Shown here: positions 1 through 8,443 of the stretch, piece by piece
Layout: every line of letters starts with the position of its first letter
How positions within the stretch are numbered: position 1 is the first letter of the stretch
Origin: an uncultured Sphingomonas sp.
Lineage (GTDB): Bacteria > Pseudomonadota > Alphaproteobacteria > Sphingomonadales > Sphingomonadaceae
Reading direction: 5' to 3'
Assembly (NCBI RefSeq): GCF_937871615.1
Contig: NZ_CALMPA010000045.1
Coordinates: 1 to 64,000 of the forward strand
DNA: 64,000 nucleotides
Notes under the pieces: generated by a model
What the model was told of the DNA's origin: nothing
Databases searched by the model: none
The model's input: the letters and a program-made list of their open reading frames with translations, nothing else
Program-made: the position numbers and the translations under genes

Positions 1-60
1 GACAAGCATCCCGGCTACGGCTCGATGGGCAAGGCGGCCCGCAGACCACGCTTACCTTAG
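1..60 (+). CDS. possible 3' end of a gene entering from the left
   Basis: Frame 1 is open from the first base to a TAG at 58-60 and encodes 19 residues ending in a basic, proline-rich tail (reads DKHPGYGSMGKAA then RRPRLP). It would be convergent with the LysR gene, whose TAA lies at 57-59. Nineteen residues are too few to name a family, and an open frame of this length is easily chance in GC-rich DNA. Confidence 0.25.
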   Translation, partial: DKHPGYGSMGKAARRPRLP

Positions 61-983
61 AGGCGCTCCTGACGCGCTTGTCCCGCGAGCCAATCGTGAA
101 ATGCACCAACCTCATAGCGTCGGAGTGCCTTCGGCGAGGCAACCACATAATAGCTCCACTTCACGGGCCAGCGTTGTTCCGGGAGCAGATGGACGAGCCG
201 CCCACTCTCGATCTCCTGCGTCACAAGCGCCTTGCGCACCAGTGCCGCGCCGCGTCCGGCGATTGCCGCCTGAATGACCGCTGCGGTCGAGTTGATCTTG
301 AGGCCGCGGTCCGCCGGCGTCTGGTTCGCGCCTGATCGGGCCAGCCATTCGCTCCAACTCGGAAAATCGCCGCCAGGATGCGGAGTGCCATCATGGATCA
401 GCGTCTGCTCCGCAATCCAGCCCGCCGTGATTTCATCGTGTTGAGGCAAAAGCCGACGATGGCAGACCGCGATGATCTCCTCATCCATAAGATGGGTCGC
501 CTTCACGCCCTTCCAGGTTCCCATGCCGCAGCGAATGCCGATATCGGCCTCGCCCTGTGCGAGGTCGATGATGCGATCCGAGACATCGAGCCGGACGTCG
601 ATCGTGGGAAAGGCTTCGGCGAAGTCGTTGAGCCGGGACAACAGCCAGTTGGCAACGAACGCCTGCGACGCGGTCACCACCACGACCGAACGCGCCTTAC
701 GCCCGCGCAATTTCTTCAGCCCTGATTCCAGCCGGTCGAGACCCTGCGCGATATCGTCCAGCGCTTCCTGCGCTTCGTCGACCGGCGTCAGGCGCTCGGC
801 GCCCGCGCGACTACGTCGGAACAGCGGGTAACCGACCCAATCCTCCAGCGACCGAACAAGCTGGCCCACCGCGGCCGGCGTCACATCGAGTTCGGACGCC
901 GCCCCCACGAAGCTCCCATGGCGAGCGGCGGCCTCCAGGGCTTGCAGGGATTTCAGGCGAGTAAGGAAGCGCATGGCGCCCAT
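57..983 (-). CDS. LysR-family transcriptional regulator (GcvA-like)
   Basis: A 308-residue protein with an N-terminal winged helix-turn-helix (about residues 6-65, including AAARHGSFVGAASELDVTPA and a YPLFRR-type wing) and a C-terminal substrate-binding domain, the normal LysR length. It probably senses a small-molecule ligand and controls the divergent operon that begins at 1095. The open frame extends 25 codons upstream to 1058, but that extension is basic and low in similarity to LysR starts, so the ATG at 983 (reading MGAMRFLTRL) is preferred; ATG 974 is also possible. The ligand cannot be told from sequence. The roughly 110 bp between the two divergent starts should hold the shared operator. 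Confidence 0.9.
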   Translation of the reverse strand: MGAMRFLTRLKSLQALEAAARHGSFVGAASELDVTPAAVGQLVRSLEDWVGYPLFRRSRAGAERLTPVDEAQEALDDIAQGLDRLESGLKKLRGRKARSVVVVTASQAFVANWLLSRLNDFAEAFPTIDVRLDVSDRIIDLAQGEADIGIRCGMGTWKGVKATHLMDEEIIAVCHRRLLPQHDEITAGWIAEQTLIHDGTPHPGGDFPSWSEWLARSGANQTPADRGLKINSTAAVIQAAIAGRGAALVRKALVTQEIESGRLVHLLPEQRWPVKWSYYVVASPKALRRYEVGAFHDWLAGQARQERL

Positions 984-1094
984 ATTATCTGAGGCACCGT
1001 CCACGACAAAGTTTTTCTTTCTTTGCGGTGTCGCCCGTTTGCCTCGCGGTCTGTCCATGCACTGGCCATCTTCGGACCAAAGAACGAGGTTTCG

Positions 1095-1841
1095 ATGACG
1101 CTTCTCGGCAAGACGGCGCTGATCACCGGCGGATCAAGCGGCATTGGGTTGGCGGCTGCGCGATTGCTGCGCGACAGCGGCGCGCGCATCGCGATCATGG
1201 GCAGCTCGCAGGTCCGGCTCGATCAGGCCGCGCTCGAACTCGGCGGCGAAGTCCTGACCATCCGCGGTGATGTCACCTCATTCGACGATCTCGCGCATAT
1301 GCACGACGTGGTACACCGGACCTTCGGCACGCTCGACATTCTGTTCGCCAACGCCGGGGTCGCGTTCGGGACACCAATCGCGACGACCGATGAAGCGGCT
1401 TACACCCGTATGATGGACGTCAATGTGAAGGGCGTCTTCTTCACGGTGCAGGCTGTCCTGCCGCTGATGCGTGAGGGCGGCTCGATCATCCTCAATACAT
1501 CATGGCTCAACCAGGTCGGCGCACCCGGCCGGGCGTTGCTGTCGGCATCCAAGGCCGCGGTACGCTCGTTTGCGCGAACCCTATCGGCGGAGTTGCTCGA
1601 TCGGAAGATCAGGGTGAACGCCGTCAGTCCGGGCTCGATCGAGACGCCGATCCATCGCGGCAAGAACCAGAGCGAGGAAGAGTTCCGCGCTTATGCGACG
1701 AAGGTCGGCGCGCAAGTGCCACTGGGCCGGATGGGGCGCCCCGAGGAGATTGCGGCAGCGGTGCTGTTCCTTGCCAGCGACGCCTCGAGTTACATGCTCG
1801 GCGCCGAGATCATCGTCGACGGCGGCCGGGCGGAGTTGTGA
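1095..1841 (+). CDS. SDR-family NAD(P)-dependent oxidoreductase
   Basis: A 248-residue classical short-chain dehydrogenase. The cofactor motif GGSSGIG is at residues 13-19, NAG follows strand 4, and the catalytic Ser-Tyr-Lys region is unusual: where YxxSK is expected the sequence reads GRALLSASKAA, so the catalytic Tyr appears to be Leu while Ser and Lys are retained. The end (DASSYMLGAEIIVDGG) is typical. ATG 1095 follows an ACGAGGT ribosome site; the longer upstream frame is not needed. First gene of a plus-strand operon, divergent from the LysR gene, with the cupin gene starting 3 bp after its stop. The missing Tyr makes redox activity uncertain. Confidence 0.88.
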   Translation: MTLLGKTALITGGSSGIGLAAARLLRDSGARIAIMGSSQVRLDQAALELGGEVLTIRGDVTSFDDLAHMHDVVHRTFGTLDILFANAGVAFGTPIATTDEAAYTRMMDVNVKGVFFTVQAVLPLMREGGSIILNTSWLNQVGAPGRALLSASKAAVRSFARTLSAELLDRKIRVNAVSPGSIETPIHRGKNQSEEEFRAYATKVGAQVPLGRMGRPEEIAAAVLFLASDASSYMLGAEIIVDGGRAEL

Positions 1842-1844
1842 GCC

Positions 1845-2546
1845 ATGCGGCTGAATGACGATCTTTCCGCTCGCACCGTCGTCCATGCCGGCGCAATGAG
1901 CTGGGTGCCCAGCCCGGCAAAAGGCGTCGAGCGGCGGATGCTGTTCCGCATCGGCGAGGAGAAGGCGCGCGCCACCTCGATCGTGCGCTACGCGCCCGGC
2001 AGCCGTTTTGCGCGTCATGAGCACCCCGGCGGCGAGGAGTTTCTCGTGCTCGAGGGCACATTCCAGGACGAGACCGGCGACTTTCCGACCGGCACCTATG
2101 TGCGCAACCCGCCGTGGACTGGACACGCACCCGGCAGCGCGAGTGGTTGCACCATTTTCGTCAAGCTCGGGCAATTTGGTGAAGCCGACCGCACCCGCAT
2201 CGCGCAGCCGCCGGAGGGGGGGACGGCGATGCCGCGGCAGCCGGGAGTCACCTCGTCCCGCACTCTGTTTGACGGCGCGAACGAGCGTGTCGTGATAGAA
2301 GAATGGCGGTCAGACATCGAGCTGGACAACCCGGACGGGCTCGAACTGCTGGTGCTCGACGGATGCTTTGTCGAGGGCGGTGATATGCTCGAACGCTGGA
2401 GCTGGCTCCGCTTGCCGGCGGGCGAGCCGCTTTATGCACAGGTCGGGTCAAAGGGCGCGCGCGTCTGGATCAAATTCGCGCCGCTGCTACATGATGATGT
2501 GGTTGCGCTCGAGGATGTAACTTCGGGTGCGCGGTCAAGCGCATGA
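1845..2546 (+). CDS. double-cupin protein, ChrR cupin-like domain
   Basis: A 233-residue protein with two cupin halves. The first (about 30-110) carries a metal-binding pattern FARHEHPGGEEFLVLEG and a later GHAPGS; the second (about 150-225) has a degenerate copy (LELLVLDGCF) without the His cluster. This resembles the ChrR cupin domain of anti-sigma factors, but the zinc-binding anti-sigma N-terminus is absent, so it is better read as an enzyme or ligand-binding cupin. It starts 3 bp after the SDR stop and overlaps the DUF2938 gene by 4 bp (ATGA), so it is translationally coupled to both. Confidence 0.8.
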   Translation: MRLNDDLSARTVVHAGAMSWVPSPAKGVERRMLFRIGEEKARATSIVRYAPGSRFARHEHPGGEEFLVLEGTFQDETGDFPTGTYVRNPPWTGHAPGSASGCTIFVKLGQFGEADRTRIAQPPEGGTAMPRQPGVTSSRTLFDGANERVVIEEWRSDIELDNPDGLELLVLDGCFVEGGDMLERWSWLRLPAGEPLYAQVGSKGARVWIKFAPLLHDDVVALEDVTSGARSSA

Positions 2547-3049
2547 CGGGCGCAAACCTCTTCATCGACGCGAGCCTGATCGGAGTCGGGGGAACTGTCG
2601 CACTCGATCTGTGGGCGCTGCTGATGGCGCGCATGCTGAACATGCCCGCGATCAATTGGGCGATGGTGGGCCGCTGGATCGGCAACATGCCGCGTGGTCA
2701 ATTCATCCAGCAGAACATGATGACCGCCCGGCCGGTGCGGGGCGAAGCGGCGATCGGATGGAGCGCGCACTATGCCATCGGCATCGGCTACGGCTGGTTA
2801 CTGCTCGCTCTTCGGGGACCTTCATGGTTCGCGCAGCCGACTTTGTTCCCGCCATTGATCCTTTCGTGGGCGCTCCTCGTGGCGCCATATTTCATCATGA
2901 TGCCGGGCATGGGATCTGGCACCGCCGGGTCGAAGACATCCAGCCCCAATCTGACTCGGCTCAAGAGCGTGATCGGGCACTCGGTCTTCGGACTGGGCAT
3001 GTATGCGACCGGCCTTGTGCTGGCCGGCTCGGGAATGGCGGATGGTTGA
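2543..3049 (+). CDS. DUF2938-family membrane protein
   Basis: A 168-residue integral membrane protein with about four hydrophobic segments. It matches the DUF2938 pattern: an N-terminal TM, a conserved WAMVGRW and GNMPRG segment, HYAIGIGYG, a PYFIMMPGMG loop and a final GLGMYATGL helix. No molecular function is established for the family. The ATG overlaps the cupin stop by 4 bases, placing it firmly in the operon. The next gene follows after about 50 bp. Confidence 0.82.
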   Translation: MTGANLFIDASLIGVGGTVALDLWALLMARMLNMPAINWAMVGRWIGNMPRGQFIQQNMMTARPVRGEAAIGWSAHYAIGIGYGWLLLALRGPSWFAQPTLFPPLILSWALLVAPYFIMMPGMGSGTAGSKTSSPNLTRLKSVIGHSVFGLGMYATGLVLAGSGMADG

Positions 3050-3100
3050 TCAGCGATATGCCGGGCAAATCTTCCTTCTTGACCGTGAGAAGAGAGTGCA

Positions 3101-3619
3101 ATGACGAGTGTAAGAGTAACTCCCTGGCAGGATGGCGATCCGGCTCCCGGCGAGCTCCTCGCTAGCATGAAGGCCCGTCGGCCGAATGGCGAGCTGATCG
3201 GGATCGATCGCGTGCTGCTAAAGAGCTTTCCGCTCGCGACAGGCTGGAATGGCCTTCTCGGACGCGTGCGCGCTGAATTTGCGCTCAGCCTCGAGTACCG
3301 CGAGCTGATCATGTGCCGTGTCGCGGTGCTCAACCGGGCCGAGTTCGAGTGGAATGTCCACAGGCCCGCCTATCTCGCCGCCGGAGGCAGCGAGAAGAAA
3401 TGCGACGCGCTGCGCCGTGACGGCATCGATCCGCTGTTCGACGACGAGGAGCGCGCACTGCTGACATTGACCGACCAGTCCACCCGCAATGTCGAGGTCG
3501 AGGCAAAGGTCATCGATAACCTGCGCAACCGTTTCGGCGAGCAGCAGACGGTGGAAGCCGTCGCGACGGTGGCGGCGTACAACATGGTGTCGCGCTTCCT
3601 CGTCGCGCTGGCCATCTGA
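3101..3619 (+). CDS. carboxymuconolactone decarboxylase-family protein
   Basis: A 172-residue AhpD/CMD-like protein. The family core (about 55-130) is visible: YRELIMCRVAVLNRAEFEW, then NVHRPAYLAAG, where E, W and H are usual conserved positions. No CxxC redox pair is visible, so a peroxidase-type AhpD activity is unlikely and a lactone or dehydrating role is equally possible. ATG 3101 is preceded by a GAAGAGAGTGCA stretch that serves as a weak ribosome site. It lies within the same-strand operon, 18 bp before the FAD enzyme. Confidence 0.82.
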   Translation: MTSVRVTPWQDGDPAPGELLASMKARRPNGELIGIDRVLLKSFPLATGWNGLLGRVRAEFALSLEYRELIMCRVAVLNRAEFEWNVHRPAYLAAGGSEKKCDALRRDGIDPLFDDEERALLTLTDQSTRNVEVEAKVIDNLRNRFGEQQTVEAVATVAAYNMVSRFLVALAI

Positions 3620-3637
3620 CCTGAGGAAGTTGGCGAC

Positions 3638-4747
3638 GTGATCCAAACCGATGTCGCGATCGTCGGCGGTGGCCTTGCTGGTCTCCACGCCGCGCGCCTG
3701 CTGCAGCGCGCGGCGGTTGATTTCGTCGTGATCGAGGCACGCGACCGACTGGGCGGCCGTATCCTTACGCTCGATCAAGCCGGCAGGCCGAGCGACGATG
3801 GCTTCGATCTTGGCCCGTCCTGGTACTGGCCGCAGGTGCAGCCCGCGATCGGGGAACTGGTGGCCGACCTTGGGCTGCGGTCCTACTGCCAGAACAGCGA
3901 CGGCGATGTCGTGTTCGAGCGCATGTCGCGTGAAGGACGACACCGCTATCGCGGGCAGGCTCAGGAACAGCAGTCGATGCGCCTCCTCGGCGGCACCGGC
4001 GCGCTGGTGACTGCGCTTGCTCGGGACCTGCCCGACGATCGGATCTTGCTCGGTACGCGGGTGACCGCCATGCGGCTTACCGGCCACGGCGCCGAGCTGA
4101 CGATCGCGCGTGCCGACGGGACGACCGAGAAACGCTCCGCCGCCCATGTGATTGCCGCCTTGCCGCCGCGATTGCTCGATGCGACGGTCACGTTCACGCC
4201 GCCGCAGGATCGAGAGACGGCACAGCGCTGGCGCGACACGGCGACCTGGATGGCCCCGCACGCCAAGTTCTTTGCGCTTTATGACCGCCCGTTCTGGCGC
4301 AATGCCGGCCTCTCGGGGACCGCGCAGAGCATGGTCGGGCCGATGGTCGAGATGCATGACGCGACGACGGCATCGGGGGGCGCTGCTCTGTTCGGTTTTC
4401 TCGGCGTCACCGCTGATCAACGCGCTCTTCTTGGCGAAGAGAAAATCGCCCAGGCCTGCCTAGAGCAGTTCGCACGCATCTTCGGCGACGAAGCACGCGC
4501 CCCGATTGCAACGATCTTCAAGGATTGGGCGGCCGATCCGTTGACCGCGACGCCGGCCGATCGCGCTGCAGCCGGCCATATCACACCGAGCGACACGCCT
4601 TGGGTATCGGGACCGTGGAGCCAGCGGCTCACGATGGCCGGGAGCGAAACCAGCCCTTCGGAAGCAGGGTATCTCGCTGGCGCGGTGATTGCCGCACGAC
4701 GGGCGGTTGAGGCCCTGCTCGCCGGATCGGGTTCACCGCGTGGATAG
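3638..4747 (+). CDS. FAD-dependent amine oxidase-like oxidoreductase
   Basis: A 369-residue flavoprotein starting at GTG 3638 with a CTGAGGAAG ribosome site. The N-terminus has the Rossmann FAD motif VAIVGGGLAGLHAARLL followed by EARDRLGGR, characteristic of the flavin monoamine oxidase family; the C-terminus has the second FAD contact region (SGPWSQRLTMAGSE then GYLAGAV). At 369 residues it is shorter than typical monoamine oxidases (about 450). It probably oxidises an amine or a C-C bond in a small substrate. The MFS gene starts within its last codons. Substrate unknown. Confidence 0.86.
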   Translation: MIQTDVAIVGGGLAGLHAARLLQRAAVDFVVIEARDRLGGRILTLDQAGRPSDDGFDLGPSWYWPQVQPAIGELVADLGLRSYCQNSDGDVVFERMSREGRHRYRGQAQEQQSMRLLGGTGALVTALARDLPDDRILLGTRVTAMRLTGHGAELTIARADGTTEKRSAAHVIAALPPRLLDATVTFTPPQDRETAQRWRDTATWMAPHAKFFALYDRPFWRNAGLSGTAQSMVGPMVEMHDATTASGGAALFGFLGVTADQRALLGEEKIAQACLEQFARIFGDEARAPIATIFKDWAADPLTATPADRAAAGHITPSDTPWVSGPWSQRLTMAGSETSPSEAGYLAGAVIAARRAVEALLAGSGSPRG

Positions 4748-5963
4748 CGTGACCGCTGATCGAAAGGTCGCGAACCGGAACGTTTGGATCCTGACGATCG
4801 CCCAGTCGCTCGGCGGCGCGAACTCGCCGATCGTCATCTCGCTTGGCGGACTGGTCGGACAACGCCTTGCGACCGATCCGGCGCTGATCACCTTGCCCGT
4901 CAGCCTCCTCAACCTTGGGCTCGCGCTCGGGACGCTACCCGCGGCGCTGGTCATGCGCCGCTTCGGGCGCCGGTCGGGATATCTGCTTGGCGCCTTGATC
5001 GGCTTGACCGCCGGGCTTGTCACCGCGCTTGGCATCGCGCGGGCGAGCTTCCTGGTCTTTTGCACCGGCACCTGCCTCGCGGGCTTCTACTCATCCTATG
5101 TGCAAAGCTATCGCTTTGCAGCCGCGGACAGCGAAACCGGTGCCCACAGCCAGCGCGCGATTGCGCGGGTTATGATCGGTGGCCTGGTCGCGGCAGTGAT
5201 TGGACCAGAACTCGTCATTTGGACGCGCGATGCACTGCCCGGCACACCTTTCGCCGGCAGCTTTTTGAGCCAAGCCGCGCTGGCGGCACTGTCCATCCCG
5301 GTCCTGCTGACGCTGCGCCGAGCGCCTGCGCCGCCGGGTTATACCGCGGACCGTGCGCAGGATCGCCCCCTTGCCGAAATACTGGCGACGCCGCGTTACC
5401 TGCTCGCCATTGCCGCTGGCATCGTCTCTTATGGCTTGATGACCTTCGTGATGACCGCCTCACCTGTTGCGATGGTCGGTCATGGCCATTCAATCGATCA
5501 GGCGGCGCTTGGTATCCAGTGGCATATCCTCGCGATGTACGGGCCGAGCTTCGTGACCGGACGGTTGATGGTGCGCTTCGGCAAGGAGCGCGTCGCGGCT
5601 GTCGGCCTGACGCTCATCGCAGCGTCGGCAGCGGTCGCCCTTGCTGGTGTGGACATCGCGCATTTCTGGCTCGCGCTGATATTGCTCGGGATCGGCTGGA
5701 ACTTCGGTTTCCTCGGCGCGACCGCGATGGTGGTGGCGTGTCACACACCGTCGGAGCGCAGCAAGGTGCAGGGCGCCAACGACTTCCTGGTGTTCGGAAC
5801 GGTCGCGACCGCTTCCTTCTTTTCCGGATCGCTGCTCCACAGCTCCGGTTGGGAAGCGATCAATTGGCTGGTGTTGCCCACGGTCGCACTGGTGCTGGTC
5901 CCGCTGGTCTGGCGCGCGGCGCGGCCCTCGCGGATCGAGATTTACGAGAGGAAATCGGCCTGA
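4740..5963 (+). CDS. MFS transporter
   Basis: About 407 residues with twelve predicted hydrophobic segments and the MFS loop 2-3 signature in the form MRRFGRRSGYLLGA, in the inner membrane. The start is taken as GTG 4740, which overlaps the upstream stop by 8 bases; GTG 4749 or an upstream ATG at 4689 (inside the previous gene) are alternatives. Its place between an FAD enzyme and a VOC protein suggests uptake or efflux of the operon's substrate. The stop overlaps the next ATG (ATGA). Confidence 0.88.
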   Translation: MDSVTADRKVANRNVWILTIAQSLGGANSPIVISLGGLVGQRLATDPALITLPVSLLNLGLALGTLPAALVMRRFGRRSGYLLGALIGLTAGLVTALGIARASFLVFCTGTCLAGFYSSYVQSYRFAAADSETGAHSQRAIARVMIGGLVAAVIGPELVIWTRDALPGTPFAGSFLSQAALAALSIPVLLTLRRAPAPPGYTADRAQDRPLAEILATPRYLLAIAAGIVSYGLMTFVMTASPVAMVGHGHSIDQAALGIQWHILAMYGPSFVTGRLMVRFGKERVAAVGLTLIAASAAVALAGVDIAHFWLALILLGIGWNFGFLGATAMVVACHTPSERSKVQGANDFLVFGTVATASFFSGSLLHSSGWEAINWLVLPTVALVLVPLVWRAARPSRIEIYERKSA

Positions 5964-6817
5964 TGACCCATGCACCGCGGCGGATCGATCATCTGGTCGT
6001 TGCCGTCCATGATCTCGACGCTGCGGGGCTCTTCTATGAAAAGCTCGGCTTTCAGGTCGGCACGCGCAACCGCCACCCGTGGGGAACCGAGAACCGGCTG
6101 ATCCAGTTCGGCAATTCATTCATCGAACTGATCACGGTCGGCCCCAATGCAGACGCGATACCTGATCATGCACCTGGGCGGTTCAGTTTTGGCGCCTTCG
6201 TGCGTGACTATCTTTCCCAGCGCGAGGGCCTCGCGATGCTGGTGCTGAATAGCGAGGACGCGAAGGCCGACGCCGCGCGGTTCGCCCACCTTGGCATCGG
6301 AGCGTTCGAGCCATTCTATTTCGAGCGCAAGGGCCAGAGGCCGGACGGTAGCGAGATGCATGTCGCGTTCACGCTCGCTTTTGCCGCTCACGAGAAGGCG
6401 CCTCGAGCCGGCTTTTTCGTCTGCCAGCAGCATTTCCCGGAAAATTTCTGGAACGCGGCTTTCCAGCGGCACGCCAATGGGGCGAGTGGCATCATCGAGG
6501 TCGGCATGGCCGCGAGCGATCCACAGATGTACCGGGAATTCCTGTCCGGGTTCAGCGGCGGATCGGCCGAGGCTGGCACCGACGGCTTGTCGTTCAAACT
6601 GCATGACGGGAGTTTGCGCGTCACCCCGGATAGTGCTGGCAACGCCGAACTCCAGCTCTGCTCGTTTGCCGTCCGCGTTCCTGACCTGGGGACTGAAGCG
6701 AGGCGATTGCTTGCGGCCGATGTCTCTTTCACCGCTAACGACCGGGGCCTATCCATTGGTCCCGAGACGGCTTTCGGGTTGTCCATACGGTTCGAAGATG
6801 CGGAAAGGCGGCAATAA
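5963..6817 (+). CDS. VOC-family (glyoxalase-like) protein
   Basis: A 284-residue protein. The N-terminal vicinal-oxygen-chelate module is clear: IDHLVVAVHDLDAAGLFYEK with the metal-ligand His at residue 9, then QFGNSFIELI. A second diverged repeat fills the C-terminal half. Members are dioxygenases, lyases or binding proteins. ATG overlaps the MFS stop by one base, so it is co-translated. Its length and single N-terminal motif fit the glyoxalase-like family of about 280 residues found in catabolic operons. Confidence 0.84.
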   Translation: MTHAPRRIDHLVVAVHDLDAAGLFYEKLGFQVGTRNRHPWGTENRLIQFGNSFIELITVGPNADAIPDHAPGRFSFGAFVRDYLSQREGLAMLVLNSEDAKADAARFAHLGIGAFEPFYFERKGQRPDGSEMHVAFTLAFAAHEKAPRAGFFVCQQHFPENFWNAAFQRHANGASGIIEVGMAASDPQMYREFLSGFSGGSAEAGTDGLSFKLHDGSLRVTPDSAGNAELQLCSFAVRVPDLGTEARRLLAADVSFTANDRGLSIGPETAFGLSIRFEDAERRQ

Positions 6818-6821
6818 CACC

Positions 6822-7394
6822 ATGGTATCAAGAAAAATTCTGTCGCTCCCGCGTCTGTGCCAGCGGGCCGGGATCGGGCTGGTTGTGGGAACAGTATTGG
6901 CCGGCAGCGCGGTAGCGCAGGACGCCAGTCATCCGGTCATCGCCGGCTATGGCGCGATCCAGCCCGCGGTGGATGTCAGCAATCCGCCGGATCCCTCGCT
7001 ACGCTATCGCGTCGTGTTTGAGGTGACACGTACGGCATCCGACAATGCGCAGATCAATCCCGCGTTCGATCGTGTCGCTCGTTTCGTAAACCTGCTGGCT
7101 GCGTCGGGCGTCCATCCGCCTCGCGGCGACATCATAATCGTGATCCACGGGCCGGCAACGACGTCGATCTTGAGCGATGCCGCCTATCAGGCCCGGTTTC
7201 ACCAGGCCAACCCCAACACCCGCCTGATCGAGGAACTGCAAAAGGCCGGCGTCATCATCCATGTATGCAGCTATGCGCTCGCCGGCGCCAAAATCGAGAA
7301 GGCCGCTGTCGCGAAGGATGTGTCGATCGACCTTGCCGCCATGGTCACGCTCGCGACCCTGCAATTGAAGGGATGGGCGCTGATCGCGGGTTAG
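6822..7394 (+). CDS. secreted DsrE-family protein
   Basis: A 190-residue protein with a signal peptide (basic start, hydrophobic core GLVVGTVLAGSAVA, cleavage near AVAQ-D) and a C-terminal DsrE/F-like fold: VVFEVTRT, a GDIIIVIHGPAT strand, LIEELQKAGVIIHVCSYAL. The Cys in VHVCS-type position is where sulfur-relay DsrE proteins keep their active cysteine. Last gene of the operon. ATG 6822 is preceded by AAAGGCGG; an in-frame ATG at 6798 overlapping the VOC gene would add eight residues. Followed directly by a 24-bp palindrome. Confidence 0.83.
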   Translation: MVSRKILSLPRLCQRAGIGLVVGTVLAGSAVAQDASHPVIAGYGAIQPAVDVSNPPDPSLRYRVVFEVTRTASDNAQINPAFDRVARFVNLLAASGVHPPRGDIIIVIHGPATTSILSDAAYQARFHQANPNTRLIEELQKAGVIIHVCSYALAGAKIEKAAVAKDVSIDLAAMVTLATLQLKGWALIAG

Positions 7395-7418
7395 CCGCGA
7401 CCTCGGCCGAGGTCGCGG
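7395..7418 (+). terminator. 24-bp perfect palindrome after the metabolic operon
   Basis: Immediately after the stop codon of the DsrE gene there is a perfect inverted repeat, CCGCGACCTCGG followed by CCGAGGTCGCGG. No T-run follows, so it is either a weak intrinsic terminator or an mRNA 3'-end stabiliser. Confidence 0.5.
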
Positions 7419-7611
7419 AACGATCAATCTGATCCAACGCGACCGAGATGGCGCCTATTTCCATCGAGTAACCCCCAACCGGTTCGGCAGTTCCTGGGCC
7501 GCTTGCTGACTGACAGGTTTCGGGGAGCGATCCACGGAAAGCGGCCGTTTAGGGCCCGGCGTAAGCAGACCGCTGCCGACCCAAGCGGTCGCGCGGGAGG
7601 AAGTATTAATG

Positions 7612-7629
7612 TCAATGTTAACACATTGA
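7612..7629. promoter_or_regulatory. possible operator (inverted repeat)
   Basis: TCAATGT-TAAC-ACATTGA is a perfect 7-bp dyad at the edge of the AT-rich spacer. It has the size of a homodimeric repressor site, but it lies more than 800 bp from the Zorya start and no bound protein can be named. Confidence 0.25.
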
Positions 7630-8347
7630 TCTAAATATACACCTTACTTCCGCTCAAACACTATACCACGTCGAATCCCACCCGTGCCTCATCATCTTCC
7701 AACAGGTTAGAGTTATTCTGCCAAAAATGTCCGGATTTGTCCACGCTCGTACACGATTATTTTTAAGAATTAGGACGTAGCTCAGCTCATGTCGATTGCG
7801 ACCGACTACCCTTCGGTCAAAGTTTGGAAAGTCCGAAATTACTGGATAAATTTAGTACCATCGCAATACTTTAGAGGTTAATATCATTATATAACGTCAT
7901 TAATACCGTACGCACTGGCTCATTTGTCAAGGCATTCCGAATTTTACTTATGATGCATTTCCGACGTCATTTTGCGCACCTGCGGGTCACTTGTTGACGG
8001 CTGATCATGGAGCCAGAAGCTACCAACAATCGGGGCGGAGCCATCGCACGGGCCGGCTCGATGATCGCCTTTGGCCCTCGTCATGCGAACGCCAGTGCAT
8101 CGCACCGAACGCCTCCATGATCGCCGGCGCCCCTATCTGGTCCAAGGGTGGCCCTTTAGAGCCACCGGTCGCTTCTCCCTCCGTCATACCACTGCGCTGG
8201 AGGCAACTCAGCGGCGGCCGGAATGACTGAGCATAAGTACATCCGGAATGGGCAGGTCTTGGAGATATGCCCTGGATTTGGGAATGATTTCCTGACCAAT
8301 CCTTCATCGACGACATCTGCCAACCCGCTGACAGCATAATAGTCGAC

Positions 8348-8375
8348 TTGGACGTGCGGTCTGCCTTTTGATATT
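8348..8375 (+). promoter_or_regulatory. candidate promoter of the Zorya operon
   Basis: TTGGAC at 8348-8353 and GATATT at 8370-8375 are separated by 16 bp, a housekeeping-sigma-like pair about 70 bp upstream of the zorA ATG. This is a visual match only. Confidence 0.3.
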
Positions 8376-8443
8376 GCACGATTCGTTCACGACTGTCTGC
8401 CAGGTGGGGGGGCCTCAGGGTCGCGACGCAGGGGGTGAGTATC

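Larger units (their letters stand above)
7419..8443. other. 1-kb gene-free AT-rich spacer before the Zorya operon
   Basis: No convincing coding region in either strand. GC falls clearly between about 7600 and 7990, with many stops. 7536-7590 carries a decayed sphingomonad-type intergenic repeat. A 7-bp perfect inverted repeat (TCAATGT, 4-bp spacer, ACATTGA) sits at 7612-7629. Low GC beside a defence operon suggests an acquired segment. Confidence 0.6.

Noticed and set aside
7771-7850. tRNA-like start (GGACGTAGCTCAGCTC)
   Set aside because: The D-arm-like start is not followed by an anticodon stem or a GGTTCGAATCC-type T-arm.
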